DNA from: Lachnospiraceae bacterium UBA3820
Lineage (GTDB): Bacteria > Bacillota > Clostridia > Lachnospirales > Lachnospiraceae
Length of the DNA stretch: 30,015 bases
Assembly: GCA_002369325.1 (NCBI GenBank)
Contig: DFDU01000011.1
Span: forward strand, 1 to 30,015
Direction of reading: 5' to 3'
Shown here: positions 1 through 8,245 of the stretch, one piece after another
Position numbering within the stretch: position 1 is the first letter of the stretch
Layout of the letters: each line of letters opens with the position of its first letter
Position numbers and translations under genes: made by a program
Notes under the pieces: generated by a model
The model's database searches: none
What the model was told of the DNA's origin: nothing
The model's input: only the letters and a program-made list of their open reading frames with translations

Positions 1-522
1 GTAAACGGTTCGGGTAAATCTACGCTTCTTTCATGTATAGCAGATAAATATTCCGAAATCGGTATCGGATATCTTCCGCAAAGCAATCCGTTATTTGATG
101 AATTAAAGCCTGTTGACAATATACGTATGTGGTGTCCGTATAAAAAGAACGAGATAATCGAAATGCTCAGTGCTCCGCCCCTTTTAAATCTCGGTATAAA
201 TGATTTTCTGGATAAGCCCGTATCGAAGCTTTCCGGCGGTATGAAGAAAAGATTAAGTCTTGCCACAGTACTTATAAACAATCCGTCCGTTTTACTTATG
301 GACGAACCTTTCGCCGCACTCGATCTTCCGGCGAAGCAGGATATTCTTATGTATATGCAAGGCTTCAGATCTGTCGGCGGAACCATAATCCTTGCATCAC
401 ATGATGAGGAAATCTTCAATTTCTGTAATCGTGTACTCCTTCTAAAAAACGGAAATCTCATAGATACAAACGAGCTTAGACAAAGAGGCATAAGCTATGT
501 TGATATGCTAAGAAGTGTATAA
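1..522 (+). CDS. ABC transporter ATP-binding protein (5' end outside window)
   Basis: This is the nucleotide-binding subunit of an ABC transporter and would hydrolyse ATP on the cytoplasmic face to drive the permeases encoded next. The reading frame is open from base 1, so the start lies upstream. The visible 173 residues begin inside the Walker A loop (NGSGKST). They continue with a Q-loop (YLPQ), the signature LSGGM, Walker B (VLLMDEPFAALD) and the switch histidine (LASHDEE), so all catalytic motifs except the first glycines of Walker A are present. The C-terminal part is short, as in small ABC-2-type exporters. The downstream permease gene starts 47 bases later on the same strand, which suggests one operon. 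The substrate cannot be inferred. Confidence 0.93.
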   Translation, partial: VNGSGKSTLLSCIADKYSEIGIGYLPQSNPLFDELKPVDNIRMWCPYKKNEIIEMLSAPPLLNLGINDFLDKPVSKLSGGMKKRLSLATVLINNPSVLLMDEPFAALDLPAKQDILMYMQGFRSVGGTIILASHDEEIFNFCNRVLLLKNGNLIDTNELRQRGISYVDMLRSV

Positions 523-569
523 GGTAATTTTAAAAAGGATGGCAAAATATCCGACCAGAGGTAAAAGGG

Positions 570-1685
570 ATGTCAAAACAAAGATTGTATATAAATTTAA
601 TAATTGCAAATTTCAAAAGACTAAAAAAATATCTGCCTTCCTTATTTGCGGCAATGATTCTTTTACTCACGCTCTTATGCCTGGCAGCTCATTTTTTAAC
701 AAATAATATATATAAGTCCAAAAAATATGAAGCCGTACAGCTTGCTTATTTTCTTGATGCAGACGAAGACGAAAGATATATAAATTTTGCCATTGATTAT
801 CTTAATTCCATGAAAAGCATGAAGGAAACGGCAAACATCATACAGGTAAACAGCGTTGAAGAAGGCTATGCCATGGTTGATTCCGGAGAAGTTTTGTTTT
901 TCATCTATCTTCCGTCCGGCTTTTACGAAGGCATTATGACCGGTCATAATCCAACTGTGAATATCGTGGTTCGTGACAATAAAAGCATGGCAACATATAT
1001 TTCAAACGAGCTGTTTTTATCTCTTGCAAGATATCTTTCAACAGCTCAGGCTGCAATATACAGCGCAATCGACACCTCATGGTCACATGAAATGGATGAT
1101 GACGAGGTCGCACGTGTCAATCAGGCTTCAAATATGATTTTCTTTGAAAAGGTAGCCGACAAGGATTCCGCAATCAAGGTTATTGAAGCAACTTCAGAAA
1201 ATAATCATTCACTTAAAAATCATTACGAAGCAGCCGCCATCATGCTCTGCCTATTCTTTATGTCATTTATACTAATACCATATATGCAAGGTTGTGATAA
1301 AGGTATAGTACATAAGCTTAGCACATGCAAAATAACAAATATTCACATTTTTTCAAGCAACTTTTATTGTATTTTTACGGCTTTATATTTAACATTTATA
1401 CCTTGCCACTTTGTTATTTCGATAATGAATCAAAACATAAATTCCAAGGGCCTGATCGGTGTATTTCCTGCCCTGCTTGGGATAGCCTTAATAATTACAC
1501 TAATCGGAAGTTTAAGTAAAAGTGCATTTTCCGGAAATCTGATTTTGCTCTTTACAGTAATTGCAATCGCCTATATCGGAGGAGCAATCATACCAAATGC
1601 CATGCTTCCGCGAGTAATTCAAAATCTATCGACATATATGCCCGGAAAATACCTGCTTGCCAATATAGCAAATTCGCTTTTTTGA
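570..1685 (+). CDS. ABC-2-type permease subunit
   Basis: A 371-residue membrane protein with the layout of ABC-2-type permeases (YhgE/ABC2_membrane_3-like). One N-terminal membrane helix (about residues 22-43) is followed by an extracytoplasmic domain of about 175 residues and then four or more hydrophobic segments (about 221-241, 258-285, 294-317, 321-343). The C-terminal motif NLSTYMPGKYLLA is typical of this superfamily. The start at 570 follows an AGAGG sequence by eight bases. The gene lies between an ABC ATPase and a second permease of similar layout, so the two probably form a heterodimeric membrane domain. The fold assignment rests on topology and context, and the transported substrate is unknown. 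Confidence 0.8.
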   Translation: MSKQRLYINLIIANFKRLKKYLPSLFAAMILLLTLLCLAAHFLTNNIYKSKKYEAVQLAYFLDADEDERYINFAIDYLNSMKSMKETANIIQVNSVEEGYAMVDSGEVLFFIYLPSGFYEGIMTGHNPTVNIVVRDNKSMATYISNELFLSLARYLSTAQAAIYSAIDTSWSHEMDDDEVARVNQASNMIFFEKVADKDSAIKVIEATSENNHSLKNHYEAAAIMLCLFFMSFILIPYMQGCDKGIVHKLSTCKITNIHIFSSNFYCIFTALYLTFIPCHFVISIMNQNINSKGLIGVFPALLGIALIITLIGSLSKSAFSGNLILLFTVIAIAYIGGAIIPNAMLPRVIQNLSTYMPGKYLLANIANSLF

Positions 1686-1702
1686 TAAATAAAGGAGTTT
1701 TT

Positions 1703-2650
1703 ATGAAAAACATTAACCGATTTATCTCACTTACAAAAAGAATATTTTCAAAGAAATTATATGTAGTGCTGCTCATTATTTTGGTAACGATAACAGCTAT
1801 ATATAAGCTTCTTCCCGAGCGCCAAAAAAGTGCATATATAAAGGTCGGCATATATCAGGAAGATGTTTCGGAATATGCAGACAAATTCAGAGCCGACCTG
1901 CAAAGTCAAAACTCGCTTTATAAATTCTATGAAGCATCTGACAGGGAACAGCTTATATCCGATGTAAAATCAGGCTATGCAGAATGCGGTTTTTATATCC
2001 CTGAAGGATTTTTTGAAGCATATATAAACGGTGATTACGAAGGTCATGCCATAGAATTATATATCACGCCTTCAACAACACTCTCATCAGCCATATCGGA
2101 AACTGTTTATGCCTCCGTAATATCAACCTGCGCTGAGGATATATTGATAAACGGAACCGGCATGTATGAATACAAAGACGAGCTTATAGAAAGAATGGAG
2201 AACTATTTAAGCGGCGATGAATTATTCAAGGTCATATCAGCAACCGAAGGCTCATATGATTACAAAACCGAAAGCTTTCACATAGATCTTCATATATATG
2301 AACTTATCATTATACTGATAATATTTACCGGGCTTCTCGGATATTATTCATATACCATTGATTCGGAAAAAAGTATCTATATAGCGCTTAAAGCCTCCGA
2401 AAGATTCGGGCTCAAATGTCTTTATATAATATCAGCCGTACTTCCGATAACACTTACAGGCATAATATGTACCATCATCGCATCATACAGTCTGTCAGTC
2501 ATAACCGGAATACTTTTGTGCAGCCTCGCTGTCATAGCCGGTTCAATTATTTTAAGCTTTATAATCAAAAAAAGCACCCTGCTTGAGAAGGTGCTTCCTT
2601 TGATAATGCTTATTTCGATTGTGGGTGTGTTTATAAATTCAATGATGTAA
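1703..2650 (+). CDS. ABC-2-type permease subunit, second
   Basis: A 315-residue membrane protein with one N-terminal helix (about residues 19-37), a soluble region of about 170 residues, and hydrophobic segments near the C-terminus. It is similar in plan to the preceding permease and is probably its partner. The ATG at 1703 is preferred because AAGGAG lies at 1692-1697. A longer frame opens with TTG at 1682, but that start would overlap the previous stop codon and lacks a ribosome binding site. The upstream gene ends at 1685, only 17 bases before this start, so the two are co-transcribed. Transcription probably ends at the tandem hairpins around 2753-2811. Confidence 0.78.
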   Translation: MKNINRFISLTKRIFSKKLYVVLLIILVTITAIYKLLPERQKSAYIKVGIYQEDVSEYADKFRADLQSQNSLYKFYEASDREQLISDVKSGYAECGFYIPEGFFEAYINGDYEGHAIELYITPSTTLSSAISETVYASVISTCAEDILINGTGMYEYKDELIERMENYLSGDELFKVISATEGSYDYKTESFHIDLHIYELIIILIIFTGLLGYYSYTIDSEKSIYIALKASERFGLKCLYIISAVLPITLTGIICTIIASYSLSVITGILLCSLAVIAGSIILSFIIKKSTLLEKVLPLIMLISIVGVFINSMM

Positions 2651-2752
2651 TTGATCCTTCGCTTTGTTGTATTTCATCAAAAACTATAGCAGTATCGCTC
2701 ATAATCATCGTTTATACTTGAATAATATCATTTGATAATCACCTTGCCATAG

Positions 2753-2811
2753 AAAAAAATGAAAACTTTCAGTTTTTTCTGTAAAAAAAAATGAAAACTT
2801 TCAGTTTTTTC
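2753..2811. terminator. Tandem duplicated hairpin, probable bidirectional terminator
   Basis: Two identical 27-base copies (2753-2779 and 2785-2811) sit 32 bases apart. Each is an A-tract, then AAAACT-TTC-AGTTTT, then a T-tract. The six-base stems are AT-rich, but the A and T tracts suit termination in both directions. The site lies between the convergent ABC permease gene (+) and the Rpn nuclease gene (-). The exact duplication is unusual. Confidence 0.6.
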
Positions 2812-2848
2812 GTTTTATCATATCTGTGGTGTTTCAATAAACGGATTT

Positions 2849-3685
2849 TTATATCATCTGAGAATATAAATCAACCAAATCTGAGAATTCATCATCATTT
2901 ATATCAAGTATTCTCATAACAGCTTCCTGCGAAATCTCGCTTTGAATATATGCAATAAAAAGGCTTTCCGCTCTTCCTTCTGCCCTTCCTTCTGCTCTTC
3001 CTTCTGCTCTTTCTTCCATTCGCATTTCCTCTAATACTTTACACATAGTTTTCACTCCCTCGTCATCTTCTTTAAAAAATCTTACTCTATCCGCAAGTAT
3101 ATCATTTTTCATATCATCCGGATTACTACAATAAAAATCATGCATCAACCTGCCAAGTTCTGTTTTGTCATCTTCATAAGAAGCATTAACATAAATTATA
3201 TGTTCTCCGTCTTCAAACAATCTGTTTTTATTAGTTATCGTTCTTTCAATGAAGTATATTGGTTCATCTCCTCCCAATATATCGTTTTCGGTAATAAAAA
3301 TTATGTATGTCTCCGGAAGCTCAAAAAAATCCATACCTTTTTTTAGATATTTCGAATCCAAAACACTTGAATGATATCTTGCCCGCTTACAACTTGCTCC
3401 TACATCTGCCCGCTGAATTTCAATATTATACAACTTATGTTTTTTATCAACAGCCAGAATATCAAGACATATACTTCGATTTTCAAGATTTACAATTTTA
3501 ACCTGTGTATCAACACTTACCACAGACAAATCCGACCTGTCAAGTATAGTATTGAGTACAAGCTCCACTCCCTCCTTATAACCATCAAAACAGATAGACA
3601 TAAAATCATCATCAATAAGCCTTAATCTACTTATCCGTTCAAGGTTATCCTGATACTTCTTTTCTCTTATTAAGTTTTTTTCCAT
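2849..3685 (-). CDS. Rpn family recombination-promoting nuclease / PD-(D/E)XK putative transposase
   Basis: A 278-residue protein of the Rpn (PDDEXK_2) family. Family members are DNA endonucleases that promote RecA-independent recombination or are annotated as putative transposases. The PD-(D/E)XK core is visible as LDILAVD (Asp75) followed by YNIEIQRA (Glu89-x-Gln91), then the family motif RARYHSSVLD at 103-110. The C-terminal region holds a short repeat of the tetrapeptide AEGR (about 227-240), encoded by 12-base tandem repeats. Similar AEG-rich stretches occur in many Rpn proteins. It is a single-gene unit convergent with the ABC operon, with its own promoter candidate at 3749-3777. Such genes are usually multicopy accessory genes. 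Specificity is unknown. Confidence 0.87.
   Translation of the reverse strand: MEKNLIREKKYQDNLERISRLRLIDDDFMSICFDGYKEGVELVLNTILDRSDLSVVSVDTQVKIVNLENRSICLDILAVDKKHKLYNIEIQRADVGASCKRARYHSSVLDSKYLKKGMDFFELPETYIIFITENDILGGDEPIYFIERTITNKNRLFEDGEHIIYVNASYEDDKTELGRLMHDFYCSNPDDMKNDILADRVRFFKEDDEGVKTMCKVLEEMRMEERAEGRAEGRAEGRAESLFIAYIQSEISQEAVMRILDINDDEFSDLVDLYSQMI
2971..3018 (-). repeat. 12-bp tandem repeat inside the Rpn gene
   Basis: About four copies of a 12-base unit (CTCTTCCTTCTG on the plus strand, with one or two substitutions) encode the AEGR tetrapeptide run. Because the unit is a multiple of three, gain or loss of a copy would change linker length without a frameshift. Confidence 0.85.
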
Positions 3686-3748
3686 ATTTAATATCGACCT
3701 TTCCCCTCTCCGGGTGCCAAATTAAATTATGGTGTTTTCGTTTTGAAT

Positions 3749-3777
3749 AGTATACTATATTTCTACATTTTTGTATA
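3749..3777 (-). promoter_or_regulatory. Promoter candidate for the Rpn gene, with palindromic -10
   Basis: On the minus strand TATACA (3772-3777) is followed by 17 bases and TATACT (3749-3754), a sigma-A-like spacing with four of six -35 matches. The -10 lies inside the perfect 12-base palindrome ATAGTATACTAT (3747-3758), which could be an operator. The leader to the ATG at 3685 would be about 57 bases. Confidence 0.5.
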
Positions 3778-4104
3778 TAACTAAAACGCTAGGCCAAAAT
3801 ATCGTACGAATTAATAGAACAAACTATCCTCCCATACTCAAACACATCCATCCTCATACCATATGCCATTATCATCATTCCTATTATTACCTTTTTATTT
3901 TTCATCAGAATACTTATCCCTTAAACATATGAATGGTAATGTAATTGCAACAATCAATACACTCCAATAGTTTTTATATTCAAAAAAATAGTTTTCTAAA
4001 TCAATATCCTTTTTTTACAATTCAACATCAAAATATCGAATCCACTTTTTTGTCTATTATTCTTGTTTAGTTCATCTTATCGTCAGAGTTACTTATAATA
4101 AAAT

Positions 4105-4138
4105 AAGAGCTCATGCTATACTTAGAAGCAAGCCTCTT
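4105..4138 (-). terminator. Probable terminator of the HNH-like gene
   Basis: Just past the stop codon, reading the minus strand, AAGAGGCT pairs with AGCTCTT (one bulge) and is followed by ATTTTATT. The stem is short, so the call is moderate. Confidence 0.45.
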
Positions 4139-5101
4139 TTATCCTAATGATTTTTCTATGCATAAAGCATTTATTATATCTTCTTCAACAAACGAAAGAT
4201 CTAATCGTTCTCGCAAATTCTGCCATACCCCCTCATCTCCTATAAAAGACATTTCGTTTTTCTTTTCACTTATAATAATGTCATAATCGTATATTTTTAA
4301 AAATTCAGAATACTTAAATGCTATCACAGAACAATCTTTTCTTGGTTTTCCCAGAAAACCCGGAGCCAATAATTGTAACATTAATATCTCTTTCCCATCA
4401 AACTGATAATCTACAATTTTAAGAAAGACTATATCTTTAGATTCAATAAGTTTTTCAACTATCAGGCTTATTCGCTTATATTTAATCTGATAACCTCTCA
4501 GTTCGCTTGAATTCCCCTTATTACCATCATCAAATACTTCTATAGTCAAAATTTCACCTTCATGAATTATTCTTTTGTTTTCTCCAACAAATCTTTTATC
4601 AATAAAGCACAATGCGGCTCTTAGTATACTTACATAATCTTCAAAATCATCTTTTACAACACCAAAACAATTGTTTCTCCACTTCTGCGAACTACCACCA
4701 TTTTTAAACAAGTAATTAATATCATTTGCAATCCAAAAAAAACCTAACGAATTAAAAAAATACTTAATTTCAAAAGCTTCTTCAAATTTGGATCTTGAAT
4801 TCGCATTAATTTTTAAATGTAAAATTAAATGTTCTAAATAATTACAATACACTAAATTCTCTTTTTTTTGAGTCTCAAACGGTTGTATCTTAGCAATATG
4901 AGGTTCACTCAAATTGCCATATCGATTCTCAAAAATATGATGACAGAACAACCCTTCTGATGTTCTTGTAACTTTTTTATTCTTTGTTTTACATTCAGGT
5001 GATACAAAATAATCACATGTTGCTGGTCCGTATTTTTGTTGCAAATACTTGCATAGTTCTAAATAAGGCAAGCCAATCTCTTTTAAATATTCCTTTTTCA
5101 T
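4139..5101 (-). CDS. Hypothetical protein with HNH-endonuclease-like motif
   Basis: I do not recognise this 320-residue protein as a named family. Residues 49-96 resemble an HNH (beta-beta-alpha metal) nuclease core: EGLFCHHI (His54-His55), then ENLVYCN (Asn82), then EHLILH (Glu90, His91, His95). That order matches HHI...NLV...EH..LH in HNH enzymes. Cys29, Cys37 and Cys53 could contribute a metal site. The remainder (about 100-320) has no recognisable motif and may be a recognition or effector domain. Base composition is visibly more AT-rich than in yigZ next door, and with the adjacent Rpn gene this suggests an acquired accessory island. The ribosome binding site is weak (AGGA). A DNA-targeting or defence role is inference only. 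Confidence 0.6.
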   Translation of the reverse strand: MKKEYLKEIGLPYLELCKYLQQKYGPATCDYFVSPECKTKNKKVTRTSEGLFCHHIFENRYGNLSEPHIAKIQPFETQKKENLVYCNYLEHLILHLKINANSRSKFEEAFEIKYFFNSLGFFWIANDINYLFKNGGSSQKWRNNCFGVVKDDFEDYVSILRAALCFIDKRFVGENKRIIHEGEILTIEVFDDGNKGNSSELRGYQIKYKRISLIVEKLIESKDIVFLKIVDYQFDGKEILMLQLLAPGFLGKPRKDCSVIAFKYSEFLKIYDYDIIISEKKNEMSFIGDEGVWQNLRERLDLSFVEEDIINALCIEKSLG

Positions 5102-5235
5102 TTCATTATCCTATTTCAACACAACATCTTGAATTCGTCCTTCTTTACAATAGATATCAGCTCATCTTTACAAATTTATTACATGTTCAAAAAATCTACT
5201 GTTGTTTACTATTCCATAATTCACTTTCTTTCCCC

Positions 5236-5856
5236 CTACCCAAACACCTCATCAAACGTCTCAATCCCGGCTCTTGCCGAGGTGGCGTCCATTATTTCTT
5301 TGATTATCTGATCAGCATCGGGCTTTCTCAGATTCATTTTTAGAAGCACATCGTCTGCGTAAATCGTATCAATGATTTTAACATCATGATTTCCGAGGAT
5401 GTACTGAATTTTACCCATGTCTGTGTAATTAGTTTTTATTTCTGTCGGGATTAGTTTTTCTATAAGCTTTGTTTCGCAATTTTCGAGTGCAGCCTTGCTT
5501 GCGTCGGTATATGCCCTGACGAGTCCTCCGGTTCCGAGAAGTGTACCGCCAAAGTATCTGGTGACTACTATGCATATGTTATGTATCTCCGACGAGGTGA
5601 TGACTTCGAGTATAGGCTTTCCCGCAGTACCCTGTGGTTCGCCGTCGTCCGAAAAGCGCAAAAGAGGCATGTCCGCACCTACTGAAAATGCGAAGCAATT
5701 ATGTCTTGCATCATAGTGCTTTTTCTTAATCTCCTCGATAAAGGCATATGCCTCTTCTTCCGATGTGACAGGTTTTATCTGTCCTATGAATCTTGATTTT
5801 TTTTCTACGATCTCACCCTCGCCGCCCTTGACGAGATTTATATAGCTTTCTACCAT
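5236..5856 (-). CDS. yigZ: YigZ/IMPACT (UPF0029) family protein
   Basis: A 206-residue cytosolic protein of the YigZ/YvyE family, related to eukaryotic IMPACT. The N-terminal domain holds the family motifs: KKSRFIG, HNCFAFSVG, RFSDDGEPQGTAGKPIL and VTRYFGGTLLGTGGLVRAY (residues about 20-115). The C-terminal part is the ferredoxin-like DUF1949 domain. Length is normal for the family (about 200-215). The start is supported by GGAGAG eight bases upstream. The family's exact role is unsettled; IMPACT homologues act in translational control and bacterial members bind nucleic acid. A terminator separates it from nrdR upstream, so it probably has its own promoter. Confidence 0.93.
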   Translation of the reverse strand: MVESYINLVKGGEGEIVEKKSRFIGQIKPVTSEEEAYAFIEEIKKKHYDARHNCFAFSVGADMPLLRFSDDGEPQGTAGKPILEVITSSEIHNICIVVTRYFGGTLLGTGGLVRAYTDASKAALENCETKLIEKLIPTEIKTNYTDMGKIQYILGNHDVKIIDTIYADDVLLKMNLRKPDADQIIKEIMDATSARAGIETFDEVFG

Positions 5857-5952
5857 TTAAACTCTCCGAATAATCAATAAAACTTTTATAAAATATAACA
5901 TTCTATGCTAACTGTCTGATGCTGTAGCAAACTTTACTTTAGAAAAATCACA

Positions 5953-5989
5953 ACTGCACACCAACCCTCGTTTAAAGCCGGTGTGCAGT
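5953..5989 (-). terminator. Terminator of the ylmC-nrdR unit
   Basis: A perfect ten-base stem ACTGCACACC (5953-5962) / GGTGTGCAGT (5980-5989) has a 17-base loop. On the minus strand it is followed by TTGTGATTTTTCT and lies 15 bases past the nrdR stop codon. Confidence 0.7.
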
Positions 5990-6004
5990 CAGATAATCAT
6001 TTTT

Positions 6005-6460
6005 TTATTTACTGTTAAGCAAATCCTTAAGCTCGCTCATAAATGTATTTGCGTCCTTAAACTCTCTGTAAACAGATGCAAATCTTACATATGCAACCTG
6101 GTCAAGATCCTTGATTCTGTCCATAACGATTTCACCGATGTGCTTGCTTTCTATTTCCTTAACCTCAAGGCTGAATATCTTATTTTCTATGTCATCGATA
6201 GCCTGCTCTATGTCCTGAGCCGATACAGGTCTCTTGTGACATGAACGAACGATTCCCGACTCTATCTTGGAGCGGTCATAGGTCTCTCTGTTCTTATCTT
6301 TTTTTATTACGATAAGAGGAATGGTTTCAACCTTTTCATAGGTTGTAAATCTCTTGCCGCATTCGTCACATTGTCTTCTTCTTCTGATCGCCTGATTATC
6401 ATCAGCAGGTCTTGAATCAATTACTCTTGTGTTATCGTCTCCGCAAAAAGGACATCTCAT
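6005..6460 (-). CDS. nrdR: Transcriptional repressor NrdR
   Basis: NrdR represses ribonucleotide reductase genes, sensing ATP/dATP through an ATP-cone domain and binding paired NrdR boxes. The 151-residue protein is full length. A zinc ribbon has CPFC (Cys3, Cys6) and CDEC (Cys31, Cys34) with the RRRRQC and RFTTYE motifs between and after. The ATP-cone follows (from about residue 47, VIKKD...YDRSKIESGI). The start follows AAGGAG. The ylmC/ymxH-like gene lies just upstream on the same strand, an arrangement I recall from Clostridia. No ribonucleotide reductase gene is in the window, so the targets are elsewhere. Confidence 0.97.
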   Translation of the reverse strand: MRCPFCGDDNTRVIDSRPADDNQAIRRRRQCDECGKRFTTYEKVETIPLIVIKKDKNRETYDRSKIESGIVRSCHKRPVSAQDIEQAIDDIENKIFSLEVKEIESKHIGEIVMDRIKDLDQVAYVRFASVYREFKDANTFMSELKDLLNSK

Positions 6461-6544
6461 ACATTTTTCTCCTTATGTTTTCTTTTCAAATTTTTATTCT
6501 TCGCATATACTCATGCTAAAATATTCACATCATAAATTTCAAAT

Positions 6545-6808
6545 CTATTGTCTGTCATGCATCTTATGTATGTCGCAGGCATCTATGTCCACAAGCACTA
6601 TATCGGGTCCGATTCGCACGATATTGCAATACCGTATATAGTACTCCGAACAGCCTCCGAAGCAGGATAAAAACTTTCCCGTCACAGGCACTATTATAGC
6701 ATTTATCTTGCCTGTTTTACAATCAAATTCTACATCAGCCACAAACCCGAGTCTTTTACAATCCTTGCAATTTATTACTTCTTTTTCCTTTAACTCAAGA
6801 AATCTCAT
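6545..6808 (-). CDS. YlmC/YmxH family PRC-barrel protein
   Basis: An 87-residue protein of the YlmC/YmxH sporulation-associated family, a small PRC-barrel fold. Diagnostic features are the N-terminal MRFLELKEKEVINCKDCKRLG, then the strand pattern INAIIVPV, the GKFLSCFGG turn and IVRIGPDIVLVDI at the C-terminus. In Bacillus the homologues are linked to sporulation, but the biochemical role is unknown. Cysteines are unusually frequent for such a short protein. It shares the strand with nrdR 84 bases downstream. No strong Shine-Dalgarno sequence is seen. A TATAAT box lies 20 bases upstream of the start, and an eight-base inverted repeat fills the gap. Confidence 0.88.
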   Translation of the reverse strand: MRFLELKEKEVINCKDCKRLGFVADVEFDCKTGKINAIIVPVTGKFLSCFGGCSEYYIRYCNIVRIGPDIVLVDIDACDIHKMHDRQ

Positions 6809-6857
6809 AACAAAAATCCGTTTTTGTTATTATATTCAAAATCGCGGCATATGTTTA
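6809..6857 (-). promoter_or_regulatory. Promoter candidate and inverted repeat before ylmC-nrdR
   Basis: On the minus strand TAAACA (6852-6857), 17 bases, then TATAAT (6829-6834) resemble a sigma-A promoter. Directly after it, AACAAAAA/TTTTTGTT (6809-6816 and 6821-6828, four-base loop) forms a perfect inverted repeat reaching the ATG. This could be an operator, a 5' hairpin or a weak terminator of the upstream CapA gene. Confidence 0.45.
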
Positions 6858-8210
6858 TCACTCGTTTCCTTCCATATCTTCAACCACTTCTCCCGAAGCT
6901 TCATTGTCTGCCGCATTTGAAGGATTTCCATTTGTGTCGTTTTCTCCATCGGAGATTTCTTCCGGGTTTTCGGATTCAGAGTCATCCTCATATATGACTG
7001 TTCCGTCCTCCGAAGCATTGCTTCCGTCATCGGACATCACATCACCGTAATCAACCAAAAGCTTTCCGTTTTCGTCAAATTCAACGTTACCGCATGCCTC
7101 ATTGTATGTATTAACTCTTTCGATAAAGCTGCTCTTTTCTTCACCTTCCAGATATACAGGCTGAAAATCATTATTTGATGCATCGGTACTGACTCTTACA
7201 GGTATTATATGAGCATCAAGAGTTGCTCTTAGTTCACCGTCAACAAATGTAAATGTCTGCTGAAAAACCATATCCTCCATATCATAAGGATGATGGCTGG
7301 CACCAAAGCAAAAATTACCGAGACTGTAGCATATAACCTTGCCATTATAATATTCTACACCCTGAACCACATGAGGATGATTTCCGATTATCAAATCAGC
7401 ACCCAGGTCTACAAATTCATGCGCAAGTCTTTTTTGATAATCCGTAGGATAATATTCCTTTTCCTCTCCCCAATGACAGCATGCTACGATTATATCCACA
7501 TCCTGTTCATTAAATTGCTGTATCGCATTTCTGATATAATTTTCTCTTTCAACCGGTCCTGTCAAAAGCGAGGATGCAAATCCTATGGTATATCCGTCCT
7601 TTGTTTCATATATTGCCGATACATCATCAACAGCCCACTTTATTCCTGCACTGTCACAGGCAGCTTCCGTATCCTCAAGTCCTGCCGTTCCAACATCCTT
7701 TGAGTGATTATTACCGAGTGAACAGCCTTCCACGCCTGCTGAAGAAAGTATTCCCGCATATTCCGGTCGACCTACTATAAAGAACTCTTTATCCGGATTT
7801 GATTCCGGATAAAATGGTCTATCCGTTAATGCGCATTCCAGATTTACCAAAGTAAAATCATCCGCTTCGAAAAGTTCTTTAAAATTTTGAAGGAAATATC
7901 CTTCTCCGTAATTGTCATAATATTCATGAAACGAACCGCCATAGCCATGTGTCTGGATCGGTCCGAGAGCACAATCTCCCGTAGCCGTAATGGTCAATGT
8001 CCGTATATCATGCTGCACCTCCGTGGTTGTTGGAATTTCCTCCGTAGTTTCCGTAACAGCTTCCGTTACCACCTCGGTACTTATCTCTTTTTCTACATCA
8101 TTATTCTCTTTTTTTTCTTTTCCGGGTATTGTACATCCCGAAATACTACACATAATTCCAATCGAAATAAATGTGCTTATTATTCTCTTTTTTAAACTGC
8201 AAAATCTCAT
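6858..8210 (-). CDS. CapA family lipoprotein (metallophosphatase fold)
   Basis: A 450-residue exported lipoprotein of the CapA/PgsA family, which is associated with poly-gamma-glutamate or capsule biosynthesis. A signal peptide (residues 1-25) ends in the lipobox ISGC with Cys26 as lipidation site. A Thr/Glu-rich tether follows (about 40-65), then the CapA domain: TGDCALGP, LVNLECALTD, GNNHSKDVG, CCHWGEE, IGNHPHVVQGVEYY and YSLGNFCFG. The C-terminal 70 residues are acidic and low in complexity (Glu/Asp/Asn/Ser). It is last in the run that starts at rnfC, 35 bases after the GT8 gene, with GGAG as ribosome binding site. No pgsB/pgsC partners are present, so a polyglutamate role is not established. 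Confidence 0.88.
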   Translation of the reverse strand: MRFCSLKKRIISTFISIGIMCSISGCTIPGKEKKENNDVEKEISTEVVTEAVTETTEEIPTTTEVQHDIRTLTITATGDCALGPIQTHGYGGSFHEYYDNYGEGYFLQNFKELFEADDFTLVNLECALTDRPFYPESNPDKEFFIVGRPEYAGILSSAGVEGCSLGNNHSKDVGTAGLEDTEAACDSAGIKWAVDDVSAIYETKDGYTIGFASSLLTGPVERENYIRNAIQQFNEQDVDIIVACCHWGEEKEYYPTDYQKRLAHEFVDLGADLIIGNHPHVVQGVEYYNGKVICYSLGNFCFGASHHPYDMEDMVFQQTFTFVDGELRATLDAHIIPVRVSTDASNNDFQPVYLEGEEKSSFIERVNTYNEACGNVEFDENGKLLVDYGDVMSDDGSNASEDGTVIYEDDSESENPEEISDGENDTNGNPSNAADNEASGEVVEDMEGNE

Positions 8211-8245
8211 TTTATGCTCCGTGTATCGTCTTCTTTCAGAGCGAT

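Larger units (their letters stand above)
3686..4138. other. Gene-free AT-rich spacer
   Basis: No supportable gene was seen in these 453 bases. The Rpn-proximal end carries a promoter candidate, and the far end carries the probable terminator of the HNH-like gene. The middle part is AT-rich with no repeat or structure that I could recognise. Confidence 0.6.

Noticed and set aside
1682..1702. TTG start extending the second permease by seven residues
   Set aside because: It overlaps the previous stop codon and has no Shine-Dalgarno, while AAGGAG is correctly placed for the ATG at 1703.
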